Positions 14,239-22,692 are shown, counted from the stretch's first letter. The stretch: DNA of 22,894 nt from Soonwooa sp. (GCF_030151385.1 NZ_JASLDS010000005.1:1-22894); one strand, 5' to 3'. Made by a program: numbers and translations. The notes: generated by a model from the letters alone, not told the origin.

Positions 14239-15582
14239 TTATGAGATATCTCGGTTGTCGATAATTCGGTTAAGCTTGCCACCCTCGCTTCTTGGCAAAT
14301 CGCCAATATTGCAAAGACAAACCTCCATAGACAATCCTACATTATCTTTTATTTTCTTCTCAAGTGTTTTTCTAACTTTTAAAAGTTGTTCGCTTGAGGT
14401 TTTATTTTCATTAGAAATTTTAGAAATATCGCAGCTTCTTAAAAAAGCATCTTCAATTTCTACAGAGACTTTCACGATATCCATCGCGGATTTTCGTGTT
14501 AATTCGATTTGATAATTGGCAGACGCAAAATCATAATCTTCCAAAACATCAGCAATCTGAGTATGAAAAAAATTAACACCTCTAATAATCATCATATCAT
14601 CGGCACGGCCAATAATTGGTCCCATTTTCACTAAAGTTCGAGACTTAGAATGTTCGTAAGTGAGATTCGTAATATCACCCGTCCAATATCGAATAACTGG
14701 CATCGCTTCTTTGGTTAAAGTCGTTAAAACCAAAACGCCATATTCGCCCTCAGCGACTGGCTCACCCGTTTTTTCATCAACGATTTCTGGATAGAAAAGG
14801 TCTTCCCAAATATAACTTCCTGTTCCGCGTTCGTCCACAGATTCTTGCGCTACGCCGGGACCAATAATCTCGCTTAAACCGTAGATGTTAGTGGCTTTTA
14901 CATTAAGACCTGTTTCAATTCTTTTTCTTAAACTTTCTGACCAAGGCTCAGAACCTAGAATCGCATATTTAAGATTAAGCGTTTTGATATCAATATTTCG
15001 TCTTTCGATTTCTTCGATAACACTCAAAAGATAAGATGGCGTTGCACAAATTGCTTCTGGCTGAAAATCCTGCAACAACATAATTTGACGTTCGGTTCCA
15101 CCACCAGAAATCGGAATAACATTCATACCTAATTTTTCTGCGCCATAATGAAGACCAAGACCTCCAGTGAAAAGTCCATAACCGTAAGCATTTTGCAACT
15201 TCATCCCTGCTTCGCAGCCTGCAGCAGCTAAAGACCTAGCAACAACTTCAGAAAACAATTCGATGTCATTTTTGGTATAACCAACAACGGTAGGTTTTCC
15301 TGTTGTCCCACTTGAACAATGCAGTCTTGCTACTTTTTCTTGAGGCACGGCAAACAATCCAAATGGATAATTGTCTCGTAAATCATGTTTTTTGGTGAAA
15401 GGAAGTTTGTGTAAATCTTCCAAAGATTTAATCCCCGAAATATCAACCCCCAAAGCATCATACTTATTTTTATAAAACCCAACATTGTTGTACACATATT
15501 GGATAATATTTTGCAAAGATTCCGTCTGAAGTGCTCTCAGCTTATCTTTTGCTAAAGTTTCTGCCTTAGGATTAAATATCAT
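14239..15582 (-). CDS. paaK: Phenylacetate-CoA ligase
   Basis: PaaK activates phenylacetate to phenylacetyl-CoA with ATP, the entry step of the pathway. The 447-residue protein has the adenylate-forming P-loop SSGTTGKP (near 90-97), YGLSEIIGPG (near 233-242), GEYGVLVLTTLTKEAMPVIRY, and the C-terminal hinge IIGRADDMMIIRGVNF. Length suits the family (about 430-450). It is the first gene of the operon, with a promoter at 15616-15646 and an overlapping operator. The next gene (E1) starts 20 bases after its stop codon. Confidence 0.96.
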   Translation of the reverse strand: MIFNPKAETLAKDKLRALQTESLQNIIQYVYNNVGFYKNKYDALGVDISGIKSLEDLHKLPFTKKHDLRDNYPFGLFAVPQEKVARLHCSSGTTGKPTVVGYTKNDIELFSEVVARSLAAAGCEAGMKLQNAYGYGLFTGGLGLHYGAEKLGMNVIPISGGGTERQIMLLQDFQPEAICATPSYLLSVIEEIERRNIDIKTLNLKYAILGSEPWSESLRKRIETGLNVKATNIYGLSEIIGPGVAQESVDERGTGSYIWEDLFYPEIVDEKTGEPVAEGEYGVLVLTTLTKEAMPVIRYWTGDITNLTYEHSKSRTLVKMGPIIGRADDMMIIRGVNFFHTQIADVLEDYDFASANYQIELTRKSAMDIVKVSVEIEDAFLRSCDISKISNENKTSSEQLLKVRKTLEKKIKDNVGLSMEVCLCNIGDLPRSEGGKLNRIIDNRDIS

Positions 15583-15615
15583 TTTTGAGATTAATATTTT
15601 GTGATTGGTTGTTTA

Positions 15616-15646
15616 CAAATGTAAAAAAATAATCCACACTAACAAA
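15616..15646 (-). promoter_or_regulatory. Promoter of the paaK operon
   Basis: On the minus strand, TTTG (15643-15646), a 19-nt spacer and TACATTTG (15616-15623) match the Bacteroidota consensus TTTG-N19-TAnnTTTG. The predicted start near 15610 gives a leader of about 28 nt before the ATG at 15582. The -33 box lies inside the dyad operator. Confidence 0.8.
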
Positions 15647-15658
15647 CGTTAGTTAGTG
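15637..15658. promoter_or_regulatory. 22-bp dyad operator over the paaK -33 box (candidate TetR site)
   Basis: The arms are CACTAAC and GTTAGTG around an AACGTT centre, with one mismatched base pair in an otherwise perfect palindrome. The half-site resembles the AACG/CGTT-type sites of TetR-family PaaR/FadR-like repressors. It covers TTTG at 15643-15646, so a bound repressor would exclude RNA polymerase from paaK. No second copy was found in the other paa intergenic stretches. Confidence 0.75.
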
Positions 15659-15694
15659 ATTTTCATCAATATTTTGGATTAAATACAATTTAGA

Positions 15695-15725
15695 TTGATT
15701 GAAAAAAAAAATTATTGTAGTTTTG
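15695..15725 (+). promoter_or_regulatory. Promoter of the lipoprotein gene
   Basis: TTG (15695-15697), a 20-nt spacer and TAGTTTTG (15718-15725) fit the Bacteroidota -33/-7 pattern on the plus strand. Transcription would start near 15732, about 14 bases before the ATG at 15746. It is divergent from the paaK promoter, and the operator lies 37 bases upstream of its -33 box. Confidence 0.65.
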
Positions 15726-15745
15726 AAACACTTTAAAAAAATTTG

Positions 15746-17140
15746 ATGAAACTACGAGTACTTTTAGGATTAGCATTTTGGTGTGCATTATTTTTATTCT
15801 CTTGTAAAAGCGATGATATTGTGTTTGATACACCTGCGCAATCCTTGAAATTTTCGACAGACACTGTGTTTTGTGATACGGTATACAACCAAATGCGTTC
15901 CGAAACTTATGCCGTAAAAGTCTATAACAAGGACAGCAAAGATGTACAAATCCCAAGAATCGCTCTTGAAGGTGGCGCAGCATCACTTTACCGTATTAAT
16001 GTTGATGGCAAAGCGGGAACAGAGTTCAAAAATGTACCATTAAGAAAAAATGACAGTCTTTTTGTTTTTGTAGAAATTGCACCAACAGCAAATGCGCCAG
16101 AAGCAATTGCTGAAGATAAAGTTGTTTTCCAAACAGCGAGTGGTGACCAAAAAGTTACGCTTTTCTCAGTTGTACAAGATGCCGAATATTTTATTCAATC
16201 AGATAAGAACCCCAATATCTTAACAGAAGATACAACTTGGAAAAACGATAAAGCTAAAATCATCTTTGGCGACTTGACACTTGCAGAAGGTAAAAAACTA
16301 ACTGTTGAAAAAGGAACTAAAGTCTATTTCCATAAAAAAAGTGGACTTAACATTTCTAAAAATGCGACACTTGACGTAAAAGGAGAATATCAAAACGAAG
16401 TTACTTTCCGTGGTGATAGAAACGATACACGTTACGACACACTTCCTGCTAACTGGAACGGAATTCGTATGGAAGCTGCTTCTACGCTTAATATGAATTA
16501 TGCTAAAGTCTTTGGTGGCAATGTTGGTCTTCAACTAAAAGATAATATTGCAACAATCAACAATACGATTATCCATACTTTCCAAAGTTTCGGAATCTAT
16601 GCCATTGGCGCAAATTTGACAACCAACAATTTGGTGATGAACAATTGTGGTGAAGCAGATTTAGCAATTTTTAAAGGTGGAACTTATAATTTAACATACA
16701 GCACTTTTGCTAATTATTGGGACTTAAATGGAAGCTTATCAGGCTTAAGCATTTACGCTTCTAATTCTTGGAAAGATGGCACTAACGAATATAAAGAACC
16801 GCTTATTTTCAACATGACCAATTCGATTGCTTACAATCAACTTTCCAATGCCGTTGTTTTTGCACCAACAGCAGGTCAAGTGTTTAACTATAACATCAAA
16901 AACTCTTTGTTAAAACACGATGACAAAGCAGGTTTCACTTTTGACAACAATAGCAACATCCAAAATTCTATTAAAAATGCAGACCCAAAATTTGCAAACT
17001 ACTATATTCATAAAATGAATTTGAGAGTTAAAGAAGGTTCTGCCGCTATCGCAAAAGGAACTCGCATTGTAGCAGGCGAAAAAGACATTACGGGTATTGT
17101 AAGAAAAAATCCATCAACAATCGGAGCCTACGAATTTTAA
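15746..17140 (+). CDS. Lipoprotein with a predicted right-handed beta-helix domain
   Basis: The 464-residue protein has a lipoprotein signal peptide with lipobox LFSC and acylated Cys20, so it is anchored to the outer membrane. Residues about 30-140 look like an immunoglobulin-like sandwich (VFVEIAP). Residues about 170-460 are rich in Asn, Ile and Leu repeats such as LTLAEGKKLTVEKGTKVYFH and GLNISKNATLDVKGE, typical of a parallel beta-helix of the choice-of-anchor kind, and the C-terminus is IGAYEF. The ATG at 15746 is preferred over the TTG at 15743. It precedes the MazG-like gene by 17 bases and may be co-transcribed with it. Ligand and role are unknown. Confidence 0.85.
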   Translation: MKLRVLLGLAFWCALFLFSCKSDDIVFDTPAQSLKFSTDTVFCDTVYNQMRSETYAVKVYNKDSKDVQIPRIALEGGAASLYRINVDGKAGTEFKNVPLRKNDSLFVFVEIAPTANAPEAIAEDKVVFQTASGDQKVTLFSVVQDAEYFIQSDKNPNILTEDTTWKNDKAKIIFGDLTLAEGKKLTVEKGTKVYFHKKSGLNISKNATLDVKGEYQNEVTFRGDRNDTRYDTLPANWNGIRMEAASTLNMNYAKVFGGNVGLQLKDNIATINNTIIHTFQSFGIYAIGANLTTNNLVMNNCGEADLAIFKGGTYNLTYSTFANYWDLNGSLSGLSIYASNSWKDGTNEYKEPLIFNMTNSIAYNQLSNAVVFAPTAGQVFNYNIKNSLLKHDDKAGFTFDNNSNIQNSIKNADPKFANYYIHKMNLRVKEGSAAIAKGTRIVAGEKDITGIVRKNPSTIGAYEF

Positions 17141-17157
17141 TAGATTCTTTAAGAAAA

Positions 17158-17484
17158 ATGGAAATTACCAAACTTCAGCAAGAAGTCGATGCATGGATAA
17201 AGACAGTTGGCGTTAGATATTTTAACGAGTTAACCAATATGGCGATGTTGACAGAAGAAGTTGGCGAAGTGGCAAGAATTATTGCACGTCGCTATGGTGA
17301 ACAAAGTGAAAAAGAATCTGACAAGTCAAAAGATTTGGGAGAGGAATTAGCTGATGTTCTTTTTGTAACATTATGTCTAGCCAACCAAACTGGTGTCGAC
17401 TTGCAATCTGCTTTCGATAAAAAAATGAAAGTTAAAACCGAGCGTGATGCAGAAAGGCATGCTCAAAATGAAAAATTAAAATAA
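17158..17484 (+). CDS. MazG-like nucleotide pyrophosphohydrolase
   Basis: This 108-residue all-alpha protein hydrolyses nucleoside triphosphates to monophosphates and pyrophosphate, probably for nucleotide-pool cleaning. Metal-binding motifs are MLTEEVGEVARII (near 30-42) and GEELADVLFVTLC (near 60-73), the EExxE and ExxD pattern of the MazG superfamily. It is a single-domain form, shorter than the two-domain E. coli MazG. It is followed after seven bases by aroA, so the two are probably co-transcribed and translationally close. Confidence 0.9.
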   Translation: MEITKLQQEVDAWIKTVGVRYFNELTNMAMLTEEVGEVARIIARRYGEQSEKESDKSKDLGEELADVLFVTLCLANQTGVDLQSAFDKKMKVKTERDAERHAQNEKLK

Positions 17485-17491
17485 AGCTTTT

Positions 17492-18712
17492 ATGCTATTA
17501 AAAAAGTCCCAATTAACAGACGGACAACAGATACAAATTACCGGTTCGAAAAGTATTTCGAACCGTCTTTTGATTTTAGCCGGACTATACAATCATATCG
17601 ACATCATCAACTTGTCGAATTCTCAAGACACACAATTACTGCAAGCTGCACTTAAGCAGACTGGTGATGTTATTGACATCCATCATGCAGGAACAGCGAT
17701 GCGTTTTTTAACCTCTTATCTCGCAATACAAGAAGGAAGAACTGTGACTTTAACAGGTTCTGCGAGAATGAAACAACGTCCAATTAAAGATTTGGTTTCG
17801 GCGTTGAGAACTTTAGGCGCTGATATTGAGTATTTGGAAAATGATGGTTTTCCACCTTTAAGAATTGTTGGTAAAAAATTATCAAAAGATACCGTTGACA
17901 TCCCAGCAAACATTTCGAGCCAGTTTATAACTTCCTTGATGTTAATTGGCGCCAAGTTAGAGAATGGTCTAAAAATAAATTTGGTTGGAGAAATAACATC
18001 GCGTCCTTATCTAGAAATGACGTTGCACATCCTTAACAATCTTGGTATCGATGCAAGTCTCGACGGACAACAAATAAGAATTGAAGCCAACGACGGAAGT
18101 CTAAGAACTTATCATTACGAAGTGGAAAGCGATTGGTCTTCGGCTTCGTATTATTATTCTTTGGCGGCAGTTGGACGTAAAGTGATTAACCTAAAAAGTT
18201 TTAAAACGCTATCTGTCCAAGGTGACAGCATTATAAAAGAATTGTATTGGAAATTTTTCGGTGTTGATACTTTATCAGATTTTGCAGAAAATAGTATTTC
18301 GCTGATGCCCGATGCGCATCACGAAGCTATCGAGTTTATTAGTTTGAACATGAATGATTGTCCAGACATTGCTCAAACTTTGTGTGTAACAGCAACACTT
18401 CTTAAAATTCCGTTTGCGATTACAGGTTTGCAAACTTTGAAGGTTAAAGAAACGGACAGATTGGTAGCACTTCAAAACGAGTTAAAAAAATTGGGTGCAA
18501 CAACAACTATCACCAACGACAGTATTGAGTCTGTAAGTTTTGGTGAAGCGGACGCGCATATCCAAATCGAAACGTACAATGACCATCGTATGGCAATGGC
18601 TTTTGCGCCAGCTGCTTTACTTTATGATGTCGAAATTTTGGACGACCAAGTGGTTGAAAAATCTTATCCTGAATTTTGGACAGATTTTGAAAAAGTTACA
18701 AAAGTATTATAG
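17492..18712 (+). CDS. aroA: 3-phosphoshikimate 1-carboxyvinyltransferase (EPSP synthase)
   Basis: AroA joins shikimate 3-phosphate and phosphoenolpyruvate in the aromatic amino acid and chorismate pathway. The 406-residue protein has Lys20, Ser21 and Arg25 in GSKSISNR, the AGTAMRFL loop near 66-73, MKQRPIKDLVSALRTLGA, VKETDRL and DHRMAMAFA near the C-terminus. Length is typical of Bacteroidota AroA, shorter than E. coli (427). It follows the MazG-like gene with a seven-base gap. Downstream is a long palindromic repeat (18733-18845) that may act as its mRNA end. Confidence 0.96.
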   Translation: MLLKKSQLTDGQQIQITGSKSISNRLLILAGLYNHIDIINLSNSQDTQLLQAALKQTGDVIDIHHAGTAMRFLTSYLAIQEGRTVTLTGSARMKQRPIKDLVSALRTLGADIEYLENDGFPPLRIVGKKLSKDTVDIPANISSQFITSLMLIGAKLENGLKINLVGEITSRPYLEMTLHILNNLGIDASLDGQQIRIEANDGSLRTYHYEVESDWSSASYYYSLAAVGRKVINLKSFKTLSVQGDSIIKELYWKFFGVDTLSDFAENSISLMPDAHHEAIEFISLNMNDCPDIAQTLCVTATLLKIPFAITGLQTLKVKETDRLVALQNELKKLGATTTITNDSIESVSFGEADAHIQIETYNDHRMAMAFAPAALLYDVEILDDQVVEKSYPEFWTDFEKVTKVL

Positions 18713-18732
18713 TCAAACAAAAGGGAAATAGT

Positions 18733-18845
18733 TATCGCTAGCCCCGATGGAAGCGGCATCCTTTTGTTGGGAGCGAGGCGGCGGAGCGTAGCGTAGCGGA
18801 GCCGACCGAGCGACCAATAAAAGATATAGCGGACAGCGGGACTCC
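18733..18845. repeat. Palindromic repeat with GC-rich apical insert, downstream of aroA
   Basis: The left arm is AGCCCCGATGGAAGCGGCAT then CCTTTTGTTGG. The right arm is CCAATAAAAGATATAGCGG then ACAGCGGGACT. The inner stem is CTTTTGTTGG opposite CCAATAAAAG. Between them is a GC-rich insert (about 18771-18813) of repeated GGCGGAGCGTAGC-like words, far above local GC content. The arms match the inner hairpin of the 438-583 element. It begins 20 bases after the aroA stop, and the 191-base gap holds no other gene. Confidence 0.7.
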
Positions 18846-18903
18846 ATTGTCATAGAACGACAAATTGTTCTTGCTCCTAAGAACTTGTTTAAAAATTAAA
18901 AAA

Positions 18904-19698
18904 ATGTCAAAAGTATACATCATCACGGGAAGTTCAACTGGAATTGGTTTTGCACTCGCTGAGTATTTTGGTAAAAAGGGGAATAAAGTCTACGGTCTTA
19001 GCCGAAAAATGACCAATAGTCCGCATTTTACGTGTCTGCCAACCGATGTTACCAACAATGATGAGGTTAAAAATGCGGTCGCGACAATTCTTGAAAAAGA
19101 AAGCAGAATCGATGTTCTCATCAACAATGCTGGAATGGGAATGGTGGGCGCTGTGGAAGATTCTAGCCAAGATGAGATTCTAAAACTTTTTAATCTGAAC
19201 CTTGTTGGAACGGTGCAAATGATTGGCGCCGTGATGCCAACAATGCGCGCTCAGAAATCGGGTCAAATTATTAATATTTCCAGCATTGGAAGCGAAATGG
19301 GATTGCCTTTCCGTGGATTTTATTCGGCGTCCAAAGCGGCGGTAGACAAAGTTACCGAGGCGATGCGTTACGAGGTTGAACAATGGAATGTGAATGTCTG
19401 CTCGCTACACCTTGGCGACATTAAAACCAACATCGCCGACAACCGTATCAAAACCAATGTTTCGGCACCTTATCAAGGAATTTTTGAAAAAGTTTATTCT
19501 TTGATGAATGCACATGTTGACAAAGGAAATGAACCTTTGGAAGTCGCAACTTACATCGACCAACTTCTACAAAAATCAAGCTGGAAAGCGCATTATTATT
19601 TTGGTGCTTTTGGACAAAAAATCGGAGTTCCGTTGAAGTGGATTCTGCCACAAAATCTCTACGAACATCTGATGAAGAAATACAATAATCTAAAGTAA
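18904..19698 (+). CDS. Short-chain dehydrogenase/reductase (SDR) family oxidoreductase
   Basis: The 264-residue protein is a classical SDR: TGSSTGIG (8-15) for NAD(P) binding, NNAG (74-77), catalytic Ser127, Tyr140 and Lys144 (YSASK), and a following LHLGDIKTN loop. The start is the ATG at 18904 (MSKVYII); an in-frame TTG at 18865 would add 13 residues without a better motif. The substrate cannot be told from sequence. The next gene starts 30 bases downstream, so they may share a transcript. Confidence 0.93.
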   Translation: MSKVYIITGSSTGIGFALAEYFGKKGNKVYGLSRKMTNSPHFTCLPTDVTNNDEVKNAVATILEKESRIDVLINNAGMGMVGAVEDSSQDEILKLFNLNLVGTVQMIGAVMPTMRAQKSGQIINISSIGSEMGLPFRGFYSASKAAVDKVTEAMRYEVEQWNVNVCSLHLGDIKTNIADNRIKTNVSAPYQGIFEKVYSLMNAHVDKGNEPLEVATYIDQLLQKSSWKAHYYFGAFGQKIGVPLKWILPQNLYEHLMKKYNNLK

Positions 19699-19728
19699 TT
19701 TCTGTTAAACTAATGTTGGTCGTTGTTA

Positions 19729-21336
19729 ATGCCGAAGTCTCTACTCTATATCATTGCGATTTTTTGGACTGTGTTTTTGCAAGCACAGCAAAGAGATTTT
19801 TGGCTCATTGACAAAGACACGCAAAAGAAGAACATCGTACAAGATTCGGCGGCGGCGGTTAAGTTTTTGGACAGTCTCGCGCAAACTTCTTACTTTTTTG
19901 CGAAATTACATTCGGTAGAAAACAAAGACCATCACACCGAAATCTATTACGACAAAGGTCCCAACTTTAACCAAGCGCAAGTTAAATTTTCGGATAGCTT
20001 GCAAAGGGATTTTAATTTTCCAAAAGAGGTCTATGTCAAAAATTTGGACTCTTTGCGACAAAGCATTAATCAAAAATACAGAGACAAAGGTTTTGCCTTT
20101 AACCGTGTTAAAACAAAATTTGTTGAATTAAAAGGCAACACGCCAACAATCCAGATTTCGGTAACGCCAGCGCAACAACGACGCATCAACTCTTTTGTTG
20201 TTCGAGGTTACGAGCACGTCCCGAGACGTTTTGTTAAAAACCTCGAAAAAGCCTATGTTGGCAAAGTCTACGATGACAAAAATCTAGTCGCTATCAACAA
20301 AGATTTGCAAGGTCATACTTTTGTAAGTTTGGAAAAACCGCCGCAAACTTTGTTCACGAAAGATTCTACGCAAATCTATCTTTTCTTACAAAAAAAACGC
20401 GTCAACAATTTTGACGGAATGCTAGGTTTTGGAAACGATAAAACCGATAAGTTTACCTTTAATGGAACCATTAATGTCGCGCTCCGAAATATGTTCAACG
20501 GTTTTGAAAGCATTAGTCTTTATTGGCAAAGAAATCCCGACAAAGGACAAACTTTCGATTTGCAAACCGATGTTCCGTATGCTTTCAAATCCAATGTCGG
20601 CGTTAATGTTGGCGTTAATATCTACCGACAAGATTCGACTTTTGCAACCGTTAAATTCCGTCCATCGCTATATTTACATTTATCACAGAATCAGAAAATT
20701 GGTTTGCGAGGGACTTTTGAGTCATCTGCGGTTTTGGATTCGTTGTACACACAAGCGCAGGATTTTAGCAAAAAGGGAATCGGACTTTGGTATCAATACC
20801 AATCTGGAAGCGAGGTTCCGCTATTTCTTTACAGCACAAATATTCGTGCAGAAGTTGATTTTATTAAAAGCAAATACGACAAAACCAATCTTTCGGTTAA
20901 CCAATTGCGCTACTTCGTTTCGGGAGAACACAACTTTCATCTGGCAGGAAATCATTATCTGAATCTTCGTGGCGAATCGGCTCTTTTATCAGCAAAAAAC
21001 GATTTGTCTGTCAACGAACTTTTTAGATTTGGAGGATGGAATTCGATGCGAGGTTTTAATGAATTAAGTTTGGTTAGTGATTTTTATGCTTTTGGTGGCG
21101 CCGAATATCGCTATCTCGTAAATGATCAAGCATTCTTTGACGTCTTTGCGCAATACGGCACAATGTCCAACAAAAGCCTCAATGCAACGCCAAGCCTTTA
21201 CAGTTTGGGATTAGGTTTTAATTTCTTTTTGCCTGTTGGTTTGATGAGCTTCCAAATATCGAACGGAAATCAATTCGGAAATCCTTTTAAATTTTCTGAA
21301 ACCAAAATCCATTGGGGAATTGTGAGTCGATTTTAA
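19729..21336 (+). CDS. Omp85/BamA-like outer-membrane protein
   Basis: The 535-residue protein starts at the ATG at 19729 with signal peptide MPKSLLYIIAIFWTVFLQAQ. Residues about 75-225 contain POTRA-like segments, for example RINSFVVRGYEHVPRRFVK. The C-terminal part is rich in amphipathic beta strands and ends in Phe (HWGIVSRF), as expected for an outer-membrane barrel. The RGF motif of the Omp85 L6 loop is at 441-443 in WNSMRGFNELS, followed by YAFGGAEYRYL. BamA itself has five POTRA domains and is larger, so this is more like a TamA/TpsB-type relative. Function is unknown; translocation or membrane insertion is plausible. Confidence 0.8.
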   Translation: MPKSLLYIIAIFWTVFLQAQQRDFWLIDKDTQKKNIVQDSAAAVKFLDSLAQTSYFFAKLHSVENKDHHTEIYYDKGPNFNQAQVKFSDSLQRDFNFPKEVYVKNLDSLRQSINQKYRDKGFAFNRVKTKFVELKGNTPTIQISVTPAQQRRINSFVVRGYEHVPRRFVKNLEKAYVGKVYDDKNLVAINKDLQGHTFVSLEKPPQTLFTKDSTQIYLFLQKKRVNNFDGMLGFGNDKTDKFTFNGTINVALRNMFNGFESISLYWQRNPDKGQTFDLQTDVPYAFKSNVGVNVGVNIYRQDSTFATVKFRPSLYLHLSQNQKIGLRGTFESSAVLDSLYTQAQDFSKKGIGLWYQYQSGSEVPLFLYSTNIRAEVDFIKSKYDKTNLSVNQLRYFVSGEHNFHLAGNHYLNLRGESALLSAKNDLSVNELFRFGGWNSMRGFNELSLVSDFYAFGGAEYRYLVNDQAFFDVFAQYGTMSNKSLNATPSLYSLGLGFNFFLPVGLMSFQISNGNQFGNPFKFSETKIHWGIVSRF

Positions 21337-21410
21337 GAGCCTTTTTAAATTTCACACTTCGATAACATCAATTCAATATTTCATCTAAAAATAAATTGTT
21401 ATTTTAGCGA

Positions 21411-21434
21411 ATAATTTCATAATTCTGAAATTAT
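21411..21434. other. Perfect hairpin in the leader of the LuxR-type gene
   Basis: ATAATTTCA and TGAAATTAT form a perfect nine-base stem with a six-base loop TAATTC. It lies 41 bases before the ATG at 21475. It could be a protein-binding dyad or an mRNA hairpin. It has no T run, so it is not a clear terminator for the upstream gene. Confidence 0.4.
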
Positions 21435-21474
21435 CTCCGTGTTCAAAAACTAAACTAATCCGAAAACTTAAAAA

Positions 21475-22692
21475 ATGAATAAATCTCTATTCATTCTGTT
21501 TTTTATTTTCTTAAACATTATCACAAAAGCGCATCAATACAACAATGAAGCACTTAACAACGAGATTTCGGAACTTAACGACAAACACAAATACGAAGAG
21601 TCAATCATCAAGCTTGAAGAAATCCTACACAGCAAACAATCAACCGACTACGACCGATACAACGCATATCTTCAGAAAGCTTTAACTTTTAAAAGAGTTT
21701 ATAATTATCCCGAAGTCCTAGAAAATCTAGATTTAGCCTTTAAAGAAGCCCAAGAAACAAACTTTGAAGAAGCTGCCGAAGTTCGAGTTTTAGCAGAGAA
21801 AATGTTTGTGGAATTCGATTCTCGACATTTTGACAAAGCCGAAATTCTCATCAAAGATTTGTCCAAAAAAAATATCGATTTGCTAGATTCGGAAACCCAT
21901 GCTTTCTACCTAAGCGCAATCGGCGTTTTGCAAATCATCAATAAAAATTATGACGCAGCACAAATAACTTTTGAGAATGCTATCGGTATTTTGGAAAAGA
22001 AAAGCCCCAAACATCTTCCTCTTATTTATACCAAAATCATTGGACTTTCAGAACATCTTAAAGATAAAAATCTAGCACAAAGCGCTTTTGATAAAGGAAT
22101 CTATTATGCCGAAAAATACAATATGGACATCTACAAAATTTCTTTGTATTACACGATGAGCCACTTTTTTCTGACTTTTGAAGATTACAAAAATGCCTAT
22201 CTCTACGAAAACCAAGGCGTCGAAATTTCTTCAAGATATAATGCCACTTTTCAAAATGGAAAATTAACAATCCTTGAAAGGAATCTTTTGAATAAACGGA
22301 AAAACGTTGAACTCGACTATCAGAAAAAAATTAAATACAGCTTGGCTTTTGCTTCGGTTATTTTATTCGCTTTTCTGGTTGTTGTTTTCAAACTATATCA
22401 ATCCAACAAGTTAAAAAATAAACTGATACTTCGTGAAAACAATCGAATGAGATCCGAACTCGAAATGTTCACAAAAGAGTTAAATGAGCAAGGCGACAGT
22501 AAAATAAATCTTACAAACTACAATCTTACGGATCGACAAATCGACATTGTTAATCTCGTGAAAGTCGGAAAAACCAACAAAGAAATTGGAGCAGAACTCT
22601 ACATTTCGGAAAATACAGTTAAATATCATCTCAAGATTATCTACAATACTTTGGGCATCGAGAACCGTTGGGATTTGCGCCAAAATAATTAA
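21475..22692 (+). CDS. Membrane-anchored TPR protein with C-terminal LuxR-type DNA-binding domain
   Basis: The 405-residue protein has an N-terminal signal sequence (LFILFFIFLNIITKA), a helical repeat region (about 25-275) with TPR-like helices such as YEESIIKLEEILHS, a membrane helix at about 288-308 (YSLAFASVILFAFLVVVFKLY), a coiled segment, and a GerE/LuxR-type helix-turn-helix at about 351-405 (LTDRQIDIVNLVKVGKTNKEIG and SENTVKYHLKIIYNTLGI). The likely topology is TPRs in the periplasm and DNA-binding domain in the cytoplasm. This architecture is common in Flavobacteriia. The signal and target genes are unknown. It stands alone, with 138 bases before it and 107 after. Confidence 0.88.
   Translation: MNKSLFILFFIFLNIITKAHQYNNEALNNEISELNDKHKYEESIIKLEEILHSKQSTDYDRYNAYLQKALTFKRVYNYPEVLENLDLAFKEAQETNFEEAAEVRVLAEKMFVEFDSRHFDKAEILIKDLSKKNIDLLDSETHAFYLSAIGVLQIINKNYDAAQITFENAIGILEKKSPKHLPLIYTKIIGLSEHLKDKNLAQSAFDKGIYYAEKYNMDIYKISLYYTMSHFFLTFEDYKNAYLYENQGVEISSRYNATFQNGKLTILERNLLNKRKNVELDYQKKIKYSLAFASVILFAFLVVVFKLYQSNKLKNKLILRENNRMRSELEMFTKELNEQGDSKINLTNYNLTDRQIDIVNLVKVGKTNKEIGAELYISENTVKYHLKIIYNTLGIENRWDLRQNN

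Noticed and set aside
18865..18903. TTG start for the SDR gene adding 13 residues
   Set aside because: The extra residues would precede the usual SDR start directly before the first beta strand; the ATG at 18904 fits the family better.
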